Part shown: piece after piece, positions 10,208-22,700 of the stretch
Layout: the number at the start of each line of letters is the position of its first letter
Position numbering within the stretch: the first letter of the stretch is position 1
Assembly (NCBI RefSeq): GCF_013450295.1
Contig: NZ_SKBR01000001.1
Coordinates: 1,748,501 to 1,812,500, forward strand
Direction: 5' to 3'
Origin: Streptomyces sp. AJS327
Lineage (GTDB): Bacteria > Actinomycetota > Actinomycetes > Streptomycetales > Streptomycetaceae
DNA: 64,000 nucleotides
Program-made: the position numbers and the translations under genes
Notes under the pieces: generated by a model
Told to the model about the DNA's origin: nothing
Databases searched by the model: none
The model's input: only the letters and a program-made list of their open reading frames with translations

Positions 10208-13200
10208 GTGAACACCGAAGAAAAGCTCCGCGACTACCTCAAGCGCGCGACCGCTGACCTACGCCAGGCGCGTCGGCAGTTGCAGTACGTCGAAGAGGCG
10301 GCGGCACAACCCCTGGCGATCGTGGGCATGTCCTGTCGACTGCCAGGCGGGGTCACCTCGCCGGAGGACTACTGGCAGATGCTCGAGCAGGGCCGGGACG
10401 CGATGGAACCCTTCCCGCGGGACAGGGGGTGGCCCCTGGCGCAGCTCTTCGACCCCGACCCGGACCAGGCCGGCACCTCGTACGTCACCGAGGGCGGATT
10501 CCTCGATGGCGCCGCGGAGTTCGACGCCGAACTCTTCGGCATCTCCCCGCGCGAGGCGCTCGCCATGGACCCCCAACAGAGGCTCCTGCTGGAAGGCTCC
10601 TGGGAGGCGTTGGAGCGGTCCGGGATCGCCCCTCTGTCCCTGCACGGCAGCCGGACCGGTGTGTTCGTCGGGGCTTACTCCACCGGATACGGCAGTGGGA
10701 CGGAGCTGCCGGCGGAGTTGGAGGGCCACGCTATGACCGGCGTCGCCTCCAGCGTCCTCTCCGGCCGCATCGCCTACAGCCTCGGTCTGGAAGGGCCCGC
10801 GGTGACGGTGGACACCGCCTGTTCGGCCTCGCTGGTCGCCCTGCACCTGGCCGCCCAGTCACTGCGACGTGGCGAGTGCTCCCGCGCCCTGGTGGCGGGC
10901 GTGATCGTCATGGCCCGGCCGGACATCTACGTCAGCTTCAGCAGGCAGCGTGGGCTGGCCCCTGACGGCCGCTGCAAGGCGTTCGCGGCGGCGGCCGACG
11001 GCACCAACATGTCCGAGGGCATGGGTGTTCTTGTTGTCGAGCGGCTGTCCGACGCGCTGCGCGACGGACGCCGGATCCTCGCCGTGGTCCGCGGCAGTGC
11101 GGTGAACCAGGACGGCGCCAGCAACGGTCTGACCGCGCCCAGCGGCGTCTCCCAGCAACGGGTCATCCGGGCGGCGCTCGCCGACGCCGGAGTGGGCTCG
11201 AGGCAGATCGACATGGTGGAGGCGCACGGTACCGGCACCACTCTGGGCGACCCCATCGAGGCCCAGGCGCTGCTGTCCACCTACGGCAGGGAGCGGGACG
11301 AGAACCGTCCGTTGTGGCTCGGTTCGGTCAAGTCGAACCTGGGCCACACCGCACCGGCGGCCGGGGTGGCGGGCATCATCAAGACGGTCCTTGCCCTCCA
11401 GCGCGGCGTCATGCCCATGACCCTCCATGTGGACGAGCCCTCGCCGCACATCAACTGGAACGCCGGCGCCGTCCAACTGCTCACCGAGGCCCGGGACTGG
11501 CCCCGTGGCGAGGTGCCCCGGCGGGCGGCGGTCTCCGCCTTCGGGGTCAGTGGGACGAACGCCCACGTCATCGTCGAGGAAGCTCCGGAGCAGGACACCG
11601 CGTCGGCCGGTGACCAGGAGGACACCGCCGGGCCCACGGACGACGCCTGGCGCACCCCCGTGGTGCCCTGGCTGGTCTCAGGCAAGAGCCAGGCCGCCCT
11701 CGCGGCGCAGGCTGACCGGGTCGCCGACTTCGTGGAGGGACGGCCGGAGCTGCAACCGGCCGACATCGCTGCCGCGCTGGCTCTGACCCGCTCGGCCCTG
11801 GACCAGAGGGCCGTGATCGTGGCCTCCGAACGGGGGAAACTGACCGATGGGCTGCGTGCCCTGGCCGCCGGCCTGCCCACGCCGCAGCTGGTCACCGGGG
11901 CGACCCGCACACCGGGCCGGGTGGCGTTCGTCTTCCCCGGCCAGGGCGCTCAGTGGGAGGGGATGGGCAGGGAATTACTCGACACCTCCCCGGTGTTCGC
12001 CGCCACCATCGCCGACTGCGAGGTCGCCTTCGCGGGACTGGTCGACTGGTCGCTCACCGACGTCCTCCGGGGCGCTCCCGGGGCCCCGGGCCTGGATCGC
12101 GTCGACGTCGTCCAACCGGTCTCGTTCGCCATGATGGTCGCGCTCGCCGCGATGTGGCAGGCGCACGGCGTCGAACCCTCCGGTGTCGTCGGCCACAGCC
12201 AGGGTGAGATCGCCGCCGCGCACGTCGCCGGAGCGTTGTCGCTGGAGGACGCGGCCGGGGTCGTCGTCCGGCGCAGCGCGGCCATCGTCCGGCTCGCGGG
12301 ACGAGGGGCCATGGCGTCACTGGGTGAGGGGCGGGACGCCGCCACGGACCGCCTCGCGGCCTGGGAGGGACGACTGTCCCTGGCAGGGGCCAACGGACCG
12401 GGCTCCACGGTGGTGGCGGGTGAGCCGGAGGCGATGGACGAACTGCTCGCCCAGTGCGAGAGGAACGGTGTCCGCGCCCGCCGGATCGCCGTGGACTACG
12501 CCTCGCACTCCACACACGTCGAAGAGATCGAGGACGAGTTGGCCAAGGCGCTCTCCGGTCTCACGGCGACCGGGACGCAGACCCTCTTCTGCTCCACCGT
12601 GACCGGGGAACCGCTGGACACCACCAGGCTGGACGCCGAATACTGGTACCGGAACCTGAGGCAGACCGTGGAGTTCGAAGCGGCGACCCGTCACCTCCTG
12701 GGCCTGGGATACGGCACCTTCATCGAGATCAGCCCCCACCCAGTGCTGCGGATGGGCCTTACCGAAACCTTCGACGCCAGCGACGCCCCGGCCCACGCCG
12801 TCCCCACGCTACAGCGCGGTTCGGGCGGTCCCGGGGAGTTTCTGCTCTCCCTGGCGCAGGCACACGTCCACGGGGTGCACGTTGACTGGACGCCCGCCCT
12901 GTCAGGGTCCTCCGCCGGAGTCGAGCTTCCCTGCTACCCCTTCCAGCGGGAACGCTACTGGCTCACCCCGGAGCAGAACCGCCACACCGACCTCGGTGCC
13001 CTCGGACTCGGGAACGTCGGTCACCCGCTGCTGGGAGCGGCGTTGAGGCTCGCGGGCGAGGACACCCGCGTCCTGACGGGCAAACTGTCTCTCCAGTCCG
13101 AGCCCTGGCTCGCCGGACACGCGGTCGGCGACACGGTTCTGGTACCCGGAGCGGCCTATGCCGAACTGGCCGTGCGCGCGGGCGACGAGGTCGGCTGCGG

Positions 13201-16200
13201 ACACCTCCAGGAGCTCACCTTCGAGGCGCCGCTGGTCTTGGACGAGCACGCCGAGGTGGAACTCCAGGTGCGGGTCGGCCCCGAGGACCCCCGCGGCAGC
13301 CGGGCGGTGACCGTTCACTCCCGTCGTGCTGACGGCTTCGACACGGCCTGGACGCGCCACGCCGGCGGTTTTGTCGCCGCCGACCCGGGCTCGGCGCCGG
13401 GAGCTGTGGGGACATGGCCCCCCGCCGAGGCCGAAGCGGCTGACACCACCGACTTCTACCAACGGTTGGAGCGGGCCGGATACCAGTACGGCCCGCCGTT
13501 CCAGGGGCTCAAAGCGGCCTGGCGGCGTGGCGCGGAGACCTTCGCCGAGGTGGAACTTCCCGAAGAGGAACGCGCGACCGCGACCGCGTACGGCATCCAC
13601 CCCGCGCTGCTGGACGCCGCGCTGCACGCGACGCTGCTCTCCGTCACCGAGGAGGGGGCGGGGGAGGAGTCCGTCCACCTGCCCTTCGTGTGGAACGACT
13701 TCGGACTGACGGCCACAGGGGCCACCTCTCTTCGTGTCCGTGTCACGACCGACCGTGACGGCCAGGTGTCCGTGGCCGCCTGGGATCCGGCGGGCAGCCC
13801 CGTCATGTCCATCAGGGGACTGCGTTCCCGTCCCGCCGCGCTAGCCGCTCCGAAGGAGCAGGCGGCTACCTCCGATGCCCTGTTCCGGCTTACATGGGTC
13901 GACGCACCGCCGACCACGTCCGTCCCCGGGGGTGACCCGGTCGTCCTCGGGCGCCGAAGCCGGCAGCTCACCGAAGCGCTGCCGACGGCGGAGACCTACC
14001 AGGACGTGGCCGAGCTGACTGCCGCGCTGGACCGGGGCCGTATGACACCAACGGCCGTGCTCTACAGCCCCTCCGCCGCATCGGCCGATGAGACGGCTCC
14101 CGAGCCCGGCACGGTGCGGGACGTGGTTCTCGACGCGCTCGGTGTGGTGCGGGCGTGGCTGGACGACGAGCGGCTCGCGGCCTCCCGCCTGATCGTGATC
14201 ACCCATGGCGCCACCGCGGCGGGGGCGACGACCGACCTGGCGGGTGCCGCCGTTCGCGGTCTGCTGCGTTCCGCACTGGCCGAGCACCCGGGCCGCTTCG
14301 GGCTGGTGGACCTCGGACCTCACGGGACTGGGTCCGAGACCCTGCATCGGGCCCTGGCATGCGCCGAACCCGAAGTGGCGATCGGTGCCACGGGCGCCGT
14401 ACTGGTGCCCCGGATGCGGCCGTTCGGGCCCGGAGGCGTGCTGACGACGCCGGAGGAGGATGGATGGCGGCTCACCGTGGGCCATTCCGGCTCCCTGGAC
14501 GACCTGTCCCTGGCCGCGTCCGACGAGGCGTGGCGTCCCCTGAAGGACGGCGAAGTCCGGATCCGCGTCCGGGCGGCGGGAGTCAACTTCCGTGACGTGG
14601 TGGTAGGACTGGGCGTGGTGCCCGCCGAGGGCGGCATAGGAGGTGAGGCCGCCGGCTGGGTCCTGGAAACCGGACCCGGCGTGGCAGGACTGGCGGTCGG
14701 GGACCGGGTGATGGGACTGGTGTCCGGCTCCCTCGGATCGATCGCCGTCGTCGACGCCCACGCGCTCGTCCCCGTCCCCGAGGCGTGGTCCTGGGAGACC
14801 GCCGCCTCCGTCTCCATCGCCTACGCCACCGCCTGGTTCGGCCTCGGCGACCTGGCTGGGCTCGCCGCCGGCCAGTCCGTGCTCGTCCACGCGGGTGCCG
14901 GCGGCGTGGGGATGGCCGCAGTGCGACTGGCCCGCTGGTGGGGCGCCGAGGTGTTCGCCACCAGTCACCCTGACAAGCAGCACGTGCTGCGGGAGCTCGG
15001 GGTGGCCGATGACCACATCGCCTCGTCCCGGGACCTCGCGTTCGAGGAGAACTTCCGCGAGGTCACCGGTGGGCGCGGGATCGACGTCGTGCTCGACTGC
15101 CTGGCCGGCGAGTTCGTCGACGCCTCCCTGCGCCTGGTCGCACCCGACGGGACGTTCCTGGAGATGGGCAAGACCGACATCCGTTCCCCCGAGCAGATCA
15201 CGGATGTCCGGGCCGACATTCACTACCGGGCGTTCGACCTGCGTGAGGCCACCCCGGAACGACTCGTCGAGCTGCTGCGTGACCTCGTGGACGCGTTGAC
15301 CAAGGGCCACGTGGGCACCCTTCCGGTGACGACACAGGACATCCGGAGAGCGCCGGAAGTCTTCCGCCGCATGGCACAGGGCCGCCACATCGGCAAGAAC
15401 GTCCTGCGCGTCCCCCAGCGGCCCTCCACGACGGGCACGGTGCTGATCACCGGCGGGACCGGAACGCTGGGCCGCCTGGTGGCCCGGCACCTTGTCACCG
15501 AACACCGCGTCGGGCACCTGCTCCTGACCAGCCGTCGCGGCCCCGACGCCCCGGGGGCGGAGGAGCTGCGGGCCGAACTGACCGGTTTGGGCGCCCAGGT
15601 GACCATCGCGGCGTGCGACGTCGGCGACCGCGACGAACTGGCGTCACTACTGGATGTCCTACCCGCCGACCGTCCGCTGGCCGGCGTCATCCATGCCGCC
15701 GGCGTGCTGGACGACGCCATGATCCACGCCCTCACCCCCGAACAGACCGAACGAGTTCTGCGGCCGAAACTCGACGCCGCGACGCACCTGCACGAGCTGA
15801 CCGCCGGGGCGGACCTGGAGTGGTTCGTGCTGTTCTCCTCCGCGTCCGGCGTGTTCGGCGGACCGGGTCAGGCCAACTACGCGGCCGCCAACTCCTTTCT
15901 CGACGCCCTGGCGGCATACCGCCACGGACGAGGTCTGCCCGCGGTCTCCCTGGCCTGGGGCTACTGGTCCGAGACCAGCGGCATGACCGGCCACCTCGAC
16001 GAGGTCGACAGGAAACGGTTCGAACGCGGGGGCATCCTGCCCCTGAGCAACGACGAAGCGCTGGAGCTGTTCGACATCGCGCTGCGCAGCGGCGAGCCCC
16101 TCCTGATGCCCGCCGCCATCGATCTGGGGGGCCTGTGTGCGGCCTCTCCCGAACAGGTTCCGCCGATCCTGCGGACTCTCGTCCGCTCCACCGGGCGTCG

Positions 16201-16741
16201 ACCGGCCCGCGCCGTGGCGGCCGACGCAGCGCCGGAGGCGCTCGCCGACCGGCTGGTCACGATCCCGCCGGCGGCCAGGGAGAGCTATGTGACCGACCTG
16301 GTGCGCACGCACGCCGCCACCGTTCTGGGACACACCTCCCCACAGGCCGTCGACCCCGAACGTGCTTTCCAGGACCTGGGGTTCGACTCGCTGACCGCTG
16401 TGGAGCTGCGCAACAGGCTCACCTCCGCCACCGGCCTGCGGCTCCCGGCGACACTCGTCTTCGACCACCCGACGCCGGTCGCACTCACCCGGCTACTGCT
16501 CAAGGAGCTGGCCCCCAGCACCCCGGCCGCACCCGAGGACACACGGGAAGCCGAGATCCGCCGAGCGCTGGCCACCCTGCCTTTCGCACGGTTCGAGGAG
16601 GCCGGCGTCGCCGACGTCCTCCTGCGGCTGGCCAGGGGCGAGGACGCCACCGCGAGCTTCGGTCCCGCGGAGGGCGAGAAGTCGATCGCCACGATGGACG
16701 CCGACGCCCTCGTCCACATGTTCCTGGGCGACCACGAATGA
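10208..16741 (+). CDS. Type I PKS, one fully reducing module: KS-AT(mmal)-DH-ER-KR-ACP
   Basis: This synthase adds one methylmalonyl unit and reduces it fully. I chose the GTG at 10208 (2177 aa): a GAGG box lies about 8 bp upstream, and the protein then begins NTEEKLRDYLKR, matching the docking coil of gene 2. An in-frame ATG at 10136 overlaps the preceding stop but would add 24 unrelated residues. Domains: KS (Cys205), AT (Ser664, YASH 764-767), DH (His971, Asp1136), ER (~1411-1735, nucleotide loop HAGAGGVG), KR (~1743-1925, LDD 1834-1836, Tyr1891, B1 type) and ACP (Ser2061). The DH motif reads HAVGDTVLVP, with Asp where Gly is usual. The ER has Val where S-selective ERs have Tyr (LGVVP, not LGMYP), which predicts a 2R methyl. 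The C-terminal tail (ALVHMFLGDHE) differs from those of genes 1, 2 and 5, so it probably pairs specifically with gene 4. A TTA codon lies in the AT. Confidence 0.95.
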   Translation: MNTEEKLRDYLKRATADLRQARRQLQYVEEAAAQPLAIVGMSCRLPGGVTSPEDYWQMLEQGRDAMEPFPRDRGWPLAQLFDPDPDQAGTSYVTEGGFLDGAAEFDAELFGISPREALAMDPQQRLLLEGSWEALERSGIAPLSLHGSRTGVFVGAYSTGYGSGTELPAELEGHAMTGVASSVLSGRIAYSLGLEGPAVTVDTACSASLVALHLAAQSLRRGECSRALVAGVIVMARPDIYVSFSRQRGLAPDGRCKAFAAAADGTNMSEGMGVLVVERLSDALRDGRRILAVVRGSAVNQDGASNGLTAPSGVSQQRVIRAALADAGVGSRQIDMVEAHGTGTTLGDPIEAQALLSTYGRERDENRPLWLGSVKSNLGHTAPAAGVAGIIKTVLALQRGVMPMTLHVDEPSPHINWNAGAVQLLTEARDWPRGEVPRRAAVSAFGVSGTNAHVIVEEAPEQDTASAGDQEDTAGPTDDAWRTPVVPWLVSGKSQAALAAQADRVADFVEGRPELQPADIAAALALTRSALDQRAVIVASERGKLTDGLRALAAGLPTPQLVTGATRTPGRVAFVFPGQGAQWEGMGRELLDTSPVFAATIADCEVAFAGLVDWSLTDVLRGAPGAPGLDRVDVVQPVSFAMMVALAAMWQAHGVEPSGVVGHSQGEIAAAHVAGALSLEDAAGVVVRRSAAIVRLAGRGAMASLGEGRDAATDRLAAWEGRLSLAGANGPGSTVVAGEPEAMDELLAQCERNGVRARRIAVDYASHSTHVEEIEDELAKALSGLTATGTQTLFCSTVTGEPLDTTRLDAEYWYRNLRQTVEFEAATRHLLGLGYGTFIEISPHPVLRMGLTETFDASDAPAHAVPTLQRGSGGPGEFLLSLAQAHVHGVHVDWTPALSGSSAGVELPCYPFQRERYWLTPEQNRHTDLGALGLGNVGHPLLGAALRLAGEDTRVLTGKLSLQSEPWLAGHAVGDTVLVPGAAYAELAVRAGDEVGCGHLQELTFEAPLVLDEHAEVELQVRVGPEDPRGSRAVTVHSRRADGFDTAWTRHAGGFVAADPGSAPGAVGTWPPAEAEAADTTDFYQRLERAGYQYGPPFQGLKAAWRRGAETFAEVELPEEERATATAYGIHPALLDAALHATLLSVTEEGAGEESVHLPFVWNDFGLTATGATSLRVRVTTDRDGQVSVAAWDPAGSPVMSIRGLRSRPAALAAPKEQAATSDALFRLTWVDAPPTTSVPGGDPVVLGRRSRQLTEALPTAETYQDVAELTAALDRGRMTPTAVLYSPSAASADETAPEPGTVRDVVLDALGVVRAWLDDERLAASRLIVITHGATAAGATTDLAGAAVRGLLRSALAEHPGRFGLVDLGPHGTGSETLHRALACAEPEVAIGATGAVLVPRMRPFGPGGVLTTPEEDGWRLTVGHSGSLDDLSLAASDEAWRPLKDGEVRIRVRAAGVNFRDVVVGLGVVPAEGGIGGEAAGWVLETGPGVAGLAVGDRVMGLVSGSLGSIAVVDAHALVPVPEAWSWETAASVSIAYATAWFGLGDLAGLAAGQSVLVHAGAGGVGMAAVRLARWWGAEVFATSHPDKQHVLRELGVADDHIASSRDLAFEENFREVTGGRGIDVVLDCLAGEFVDASLRLVAPDGTFLEMGKTDIRSPEQITDVRADIHYRAFDLREATPERLVELLRDLVDALTKGHVGTLPVTTQDIRRAPEVFRRMAQGRHIGKNVLRVPQRPSTTGTVLITGGTGTLGRLVARHLVTEHRVGHLLLTSRRGPDAPGAEELRAELTGLGAQVTIAACDVGDRDELASLLDVLPADRPLAGVIHAAGVLDDAMIHALTPEQTERVLRPKLDAATHLHELTAGADLEWFVLFSSASGVFGGPGQANYAAANSFLDALAAYRHGRGLPAVSLAWGYWSETSGMTGHLDEVDRKRFERGGILPLSNDEALELFDIALRSGEPLLMPAAIDLGGLCAASPEQVPPILRTLVRSTGRRPARAVAADAAPEALADRLVTIPPAARESYVTDLVRTHAATVLGHTSPQAVDPERAFQDLGFDSLTAVELRNRLTSATGLRLPATLVFDHPTPVALTRLLLKELAPSTPAAPEDTREAEIRRALATLPFARFEEAGVADVLLRLARGEDATASFGPAEGEKSIATMDADALVHMFLGDHE
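11975..11977 (+). promoter_or_regulatory. In-frame TTA codon (bldA-type control point)
   Basis: This TTA leucine codon is residue 590 of the gene 3 PKS, in the AT sequence MGRELLDTSP. TTA is very rare in Streptomyces and is read by the bldA tRNA, which accumulates late in growth, so it usually marks pathway-level developmental control. The reading frame was checked from the GTG at 10208. Confidence 0.85.
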
Positions 16742-16772
16742 TCCCGTCAGCACATGAGGAGAGGACCTCTCC

Positions 16773-19700
16773 ATGACCAGTTCCACCCCGACCACCTCAA
16801 CCGACAGGCTGGTCCAGGCGCTGCGGGTATCGGCCGCCGAAACCGAGCGTGCGCGTGAGCAGTACCAGCAGCTGTGGGCGGCCACGACCGAGCCCATCGC
16901 CATCGTCGGCATGGCCTGTCGGCTCCCTGGCGACATCGACTCCCCGGACGACCTGTGGCAGGTGGTCGACCAGGAGCGGGACGTCATCTCCCCATTTCCC
17001 GAGAACCGCGGTTGGGACCTCGCGACGCTGTACCACCCCGACCCCGACCACCCCGGGACGACCTACGTGCGCGGTGGCGGGTTCCTCCGGGACGTCCGCG
17101 GCTTCGACGCCGCCCTCTTCGGTATCGCCCCGCGCGAGGCGCTCGCCATGGACCCGCAGCAGCGCCTCTTCCTCGAATCGTGCTGGGAGGCGTTCGAGCG
17201 CGCCGGGCTCGACCCGCTGTCCCTGAAAGGGTCTCCGACCGGAGTCTTCGCCGGGGCGATCTCCTCCGACTACGCGGTCCGCTGGAACGGCATCCCGCCC
17301 GCCGTCGAGGGCTACGTCGCTACCGGCAACATGGGGAGCGTCGTCTCCGGCCGCGTCTCCTACGTCTTCGGCCTCGAGGGGCCCTCAATCGCCGTCGACA
17401 CGGCCTGCTCGGCCTCCCTGGTGGCGATCCACCTCGCCGTGCAGTCGCTGCGGCAGGGGGAGTGCACCCTCGCTCTGGCCGGCGGAGTCACGGCGATGTC
17501 GTCTCCCGCCGCGTTCATCGAGCTGAGCCGTCAGCGGGGGCTGGCGGAGGACGGCCGCTGCCGCGCCTTCGGCGCCGGTGCCGAAGGATTCGGGCCCGGC
17601 GAGGGGAGCGGGGTCCTGCTGCTGGAACGCCTGAGCGACGCCCGGCGCAACGGCCACCGGATCCACGCGGTGATCCGCGGTTCGGCGGTGAACCAGGACG
17701 GAGCCAGCAACGGGCTCACCGCCCCCAACGGCCCCTCCCAGGAGCGGGTCATCCGTGCCGCCCTCGCCAACGCGCGCCTCGCCGCGTCCGAGGTGGACGT
17801 GGTCGAGGCCCACGGAACGGGCACCAAGCTCGGAGACCCGATCGAGGCCCAGGCGCTGCTCGCCACCTACGGTCAGGACCGGCAGGGGGACGAACCGCTG
17901 TGGCTGGGCTCGGTGAAGTCCAACATCGGTCACGCCCAGGCCGCAGCCGGTGTGGCCGGGGTGATGAAGATGGTGCTCGCCCTGCGCCACGATCGTCTGC
18001 CCCGGAGCCTGCACACCGAGGAGCCGTCCCCGCACATCGCCTGGGAGACCGGCGCCGTGCGAGTGCTGTCCGAGGCCCGCGACTGGCCGCGCGCCGGCCA
18101 CCCTCGCCGGGCCGGCGTCTCCTCGTTCGGCATCAGCGGCACCAACGCCCACCTCATCATCGAAGAAGCGCCCGTGGAGGAGCCGTCTGAGCCGTCGGCA
18201 CCGGTCGTCGAACAGCCCGACGCCCCGCACCCCGCCGTCTTCCTCGTGTCCGGACAGGACCGGCCGACCCTGCTCGCCCAGGCGGCCAGGCTCCGGGACC
18301 ACCTCGCCGACCATCCCGGGACCGGCCTTCCGGCCATTGCCTCCACCCTGGCGTACCATCGGGCCGCACTGCCCCGACGGAGCGTGGTGATCGCCGACAG
18401 CCGGGATGACCTCCTCGCCTCGCTCGACGCGCTGGCCCAGGGCCAGTCCGCCCCCGCCGTGATCGAGGGCACCGCCGGGCCGGTGGGCCGCGTCGCGTTC
18501 GTCTTCCCCGGCCAGGGCGGACAGTGGGCTGGCATGGCGCAGGAGCTTCTGGAGACCTCCCCGGCCTTCGCCACCGAGGTCGCCGCCTGCGAAGAGGCCC
18601 TCGCCTCGCACGTCGACTGGTCTCTGACCGAGGTGCTGCGGCAGCACCCCGGAGCCCCCGGTCTGGAGCGGGTGGACGTCGTGCAGCCGGTGCTGTTCGC
18701 GGTGATGGTCTCCCTCGCGGCCCTGTGGCGGGCCCACGGGGTGCAGCCCGCCGCTGTCGTCGGCCACAGCCAGGGCGAGATCGCCGCCGCCTACGTCGCC
18801 GGGGCGCTCACGCTGCGGGACGCCGCGCGTGTCGTGGCCGTCCGCAGCCGCGCGCTGCGCCGCATGTCGGGCAAGGGTGCGATGGCGTCGATAGGACTGT
18901 CCCGCGACGAGGTGCGCCGTCGGCTCACGGCCGACGCGGAGGGCGCGGGGGACATCACGATCGCCGCCGCCAACGGCCCCTCCTCCACCATCGTGTCCGG
19001 TTCCGCTGCGGCCGTCCACGCGCTCGTCGACGCCTGGGGCGCCGACGGCGTCCGGACGCGGTCCATACCGGTGGACTACGCCTCGCACTCCGCCCACGTG
19101 GAGGAGATCGAAGACGAGTTGCGCGAGCTGCTCGCCGACGTCAGCCCCCGCTCGTGCGACACCGTCTTCGTGTCCACCGTCACCGGTGGGCCCGAGGACA
19201 CCGCCACCCTGGACGGCGACTACTGGTACCGCAACCTGCGTCAGCCGGTGGAGTTCGAGACCGCGACCCGACATCTGCTGGACCGGGGCTACGACGTCTT
19301 CGTCGAGGCCAGTCCGCACCCGGTGCTCGCGGTCGGGCTGGGCGAGACCTTCGACGAGATGGAGGCCAGGGCCGTCACCCTGCCGACCCTGAGGCGCGAC
19401 GAGGGCGGGCTGGGCCGCTTCTGCCACTCCCTCGCCGAGGCACACGTACGCGGCATGCGGGTTGACTGGACGACTCTGGTTCCCCAGGACACGGGCGGCC
19501 CGGTGCCCCTTCCCTGCTACCCCTTCCAGCGCGAGGAGTTCTGGCTGGACGGCACCGAGGACGACGCCGTCACCGACATCGCGGCACTCGGCCTGGCCGG
19601 AACCGGACACCCACTGCTGAGAGCCACACTGTCCCGCGCCGATGACGAGGGTGTCACCCTCACCGGCAGCGTGTCCCTGGCCCGTCACCCGTGGCTCGCC

Positions 19701-22700
19701 GGACACCGGGTCAACGGCTCGGTTCTGCTTCCGGGTACCGCCTTCGCCGAGCTGTGCCTGCGCGCGGGCGACGAGGTCGGCTGCCCGCTGGTGGACGAGC
19801 TGACCCTGTCGGCACCCCTGGTGCTTGAGGACGGCGGGGAGGCGCACCTTCAAGTGGTGGTCGGCGCCGAAGCGGCCGACGGCGCTCGGCCGGTGGAGGT
19901 GTTCTCCCGGACGTCCACGCTGAGGGACACCTCCGCGTGGACCCAGCACGCCTCCGGTGTGCTGACCCGCGAGACCGCCGCCGACTCCCCCCGCGGCGCG
20001 CTGGCCTGGCCCCCGGCCGACGCCGAACCGGTACCGCTGGGGGAGTTCTACGAGCGGTTGGGCCAGGTCGGCTACGAGTACGGACCAGCGTTCACCGGCC
20101 TGCGAGCCGCCTGGCGCCGGGACGGAGAGGTCTTCGGCGAGGTCAGCCTGCCCGAGGACCAGGAGGAGCTGGCCGAACGCTTCGGGATCCACCCCGCCTT
20201 GCTTGACGCGGCCCTGCACACCGGACTGGTGGCCGCCGACGACGGCGCGGCACGGGTCTTCCTGCCGTTCGCCTGGAACGGCGTCTCCCTGTCCGCCTCC
20301 GGCAGCACGACCCTGCGAGTCCGCTCCCGCTACACCGACGACCACACCATGGAGGTGCACACCTTCGACGAGACCGGCCAGCCGGTGGCGACCATCGCCT
20401 CGCTGGTCTCTCGCCCCGTCACGGCCGCGGGGCTCCGGGCGGCCCGCCCACCTCACCACGACTCCCTGTTCCGCCTGAGCTGGGAACCCCGGCAGGAGAC
20501 GCCCCCGGCCGCCCCCGAACCGGACTGGGCCGTGCTTGGCACCCACGGAGACGCCAGTGACGAGCCCACCTTCCGCGCACCGGGCACATCCCGCTACTCC
20601 GACCTGGCCGCCCTGTCCGAGGCCCTCGACGCGGGGACTCTGCTCCCTGGGACGGTGCTTCTTCCCGTACGGGGTGACCTGGACGCCGACCTCGCCCGTA
20701 CCGCGTCGGCCGCGCGCGAGGTGACGACGGGTGTGCTCGCGGTCCTGCGGGACTGGGTCACCGGGCAACGGTGGGGCAGCTCCCGCCTCGTCGTCGTCAC
20801 GACCGGCGCCGTGGACACGGGCGCGGACCCCCTCGCCACCGTCGACATGGTCGGTGCGACGGTACGCGGACTCGTGCGATCGGCCATGGCCGAGCACCCC
20901 GGCCGGTTCGGCCTCCTGGAGACTGGAAGCGAACCCGTACGGCCCGAGATGTTGGCCCCGGCGCTGGCCTGCCTGGACGCTGGCGAAGGCGAGGTGGCCT
21001 TGGGCGGCCGGGGCGGAGTACTCGTCCCGCGTCTGCGGCGAGTGGAGTCCGGCGGAGCCCTGCTGGTGCCCGACGACGCACTGGAATGGCGCCTCACGAT
21101 GGGGGAGTCCGGCACGCTCGACGACGTGGCTATGGTGACCGCGCCCGACGCCCTCGACGGACCGGGGGAGGGCCAGGTCCGGGTCCGGGTCCGCGCCGCG
21201 GGCCTAAACTTCCGCGACGTCGTGGGCGGACTCGGCATGGTGCCGGCGGAGTCGGCCGGCGTTCAGGCCACGGGTGGCGAGGGCGCCGGCGTGGTCGAGG
21301 AGGTGGGGCCAGGGGTCACGGGGCTCACCCCGGGCGACCGGGTGATGGGCGTGCTGCCGGGCGCGTTCGCCTCGTCAGTGACCGTCGACGCACGGCTGCT
21401 CGTACCCGTCCCGCGGGACTGGTCGTGGGACACGGCGGCCTCGGTGCCGATCGCCTACGCCACCGCCTGGTACGGACTGGCCGAGTTGGCTGCCCTGCGG
21501 GCAGGCGAGACGGTGCTGGTCCACGCCGGTGCCGGCGGAGTGGGCACGGCCGCCGTGCGGTTGGCGCGCTGGTGGGGCGCGGAGGTGTTCGCAACCGCGC
21601 ATCCCGACAAGTGGCCGGTGCTACGGGCGATGGGACTGGACGAGGACCACATCGCCTCGTCCCGCGACGTCGGCTTCGCTGAGCGATTCCGGAAGGTCAC
21701 CGCCGGGCGCGGCGTGGACGTCGTGCTCAACTCGCTGGCTGGAGCGTTCGTCGACGCCTCCCTGGAGCTGGTGGCGCCCGGCGGACGCTTCCTGGAGATG
21801 GGGAAGACCGACATCCGCTCGGCAGAGGACATCGCCCAGGTCCGGGCCGACGTCCGGTACCGGGCGTTCGACCTGCGTGAGGCGGGCGAGGGGCGCATCG
21901 GCGACCTGCTCGAGGAGGTGGTGGGCGCGCTCACCGCCAGGCACGCAGCCCCGCCGCCGGTGCGGCTGTGGGACCTGCGGCGAGCTCCCGAAGTCTTCCG
22001 GTTCATGGCGCAGGGCCGCCACATCGGTAAGAACGTCCTGCGCGTGCCCAGGCGTCTGCCACGCGAGGGCACGGTACTGGTCACCGGTGGGACTGGAACA
22101 CTGGGGCGACTGGTGGCCCGGCACCTGGTCGAGCGTCACCAGGTCGGCCACCTTCTGCTGGTCAGCCGCAGCGGCCCCGAGGCAGCCGGGGCGGAGGACC
22201 TCCGCCAGGAGCTGACGGAGCTGGGCGCCGAGACGACCGTCGCGGCCTGCGACACCAGCGACAGCGAGCAGCTGTCCCATCTGCTGGGTTCCCTGCCCGG
22301 TCGGTTCCCCCTGGTCGGCGTGGTTCACGCGGCCGGCGTACTGGACGACGGCATGGTCCACACCCTCACGCCCGAACAGCTGGAGCGGGTCATGAGGCCC
22401 AAGCTGGATGCCGCGGTGAATCTGCACGAACTGACGGCCGGGCTCGACCTGGAGTGGTTCGTGCTCTTCTCCTCCGCCGCCGGCCTGCTGGGCGGTGGCG
22501 GACAGGGAAACTACGCCGCGGCCAACGCGTACCTGGACGCCCTGGCCTTCCGCCGTCGGCAGTCGGGTCTGCCCGCGACCTCCCTCGCCTGGGGCTACTG
22601 GGGCCAGGCCAGCGGCATGACCGGCCACCTCAGCGAGGCGGACCACCAGCGCATGGCGCGCGGTGGCATCGCGGCCATGACCAACGAACACGGACTGGCG

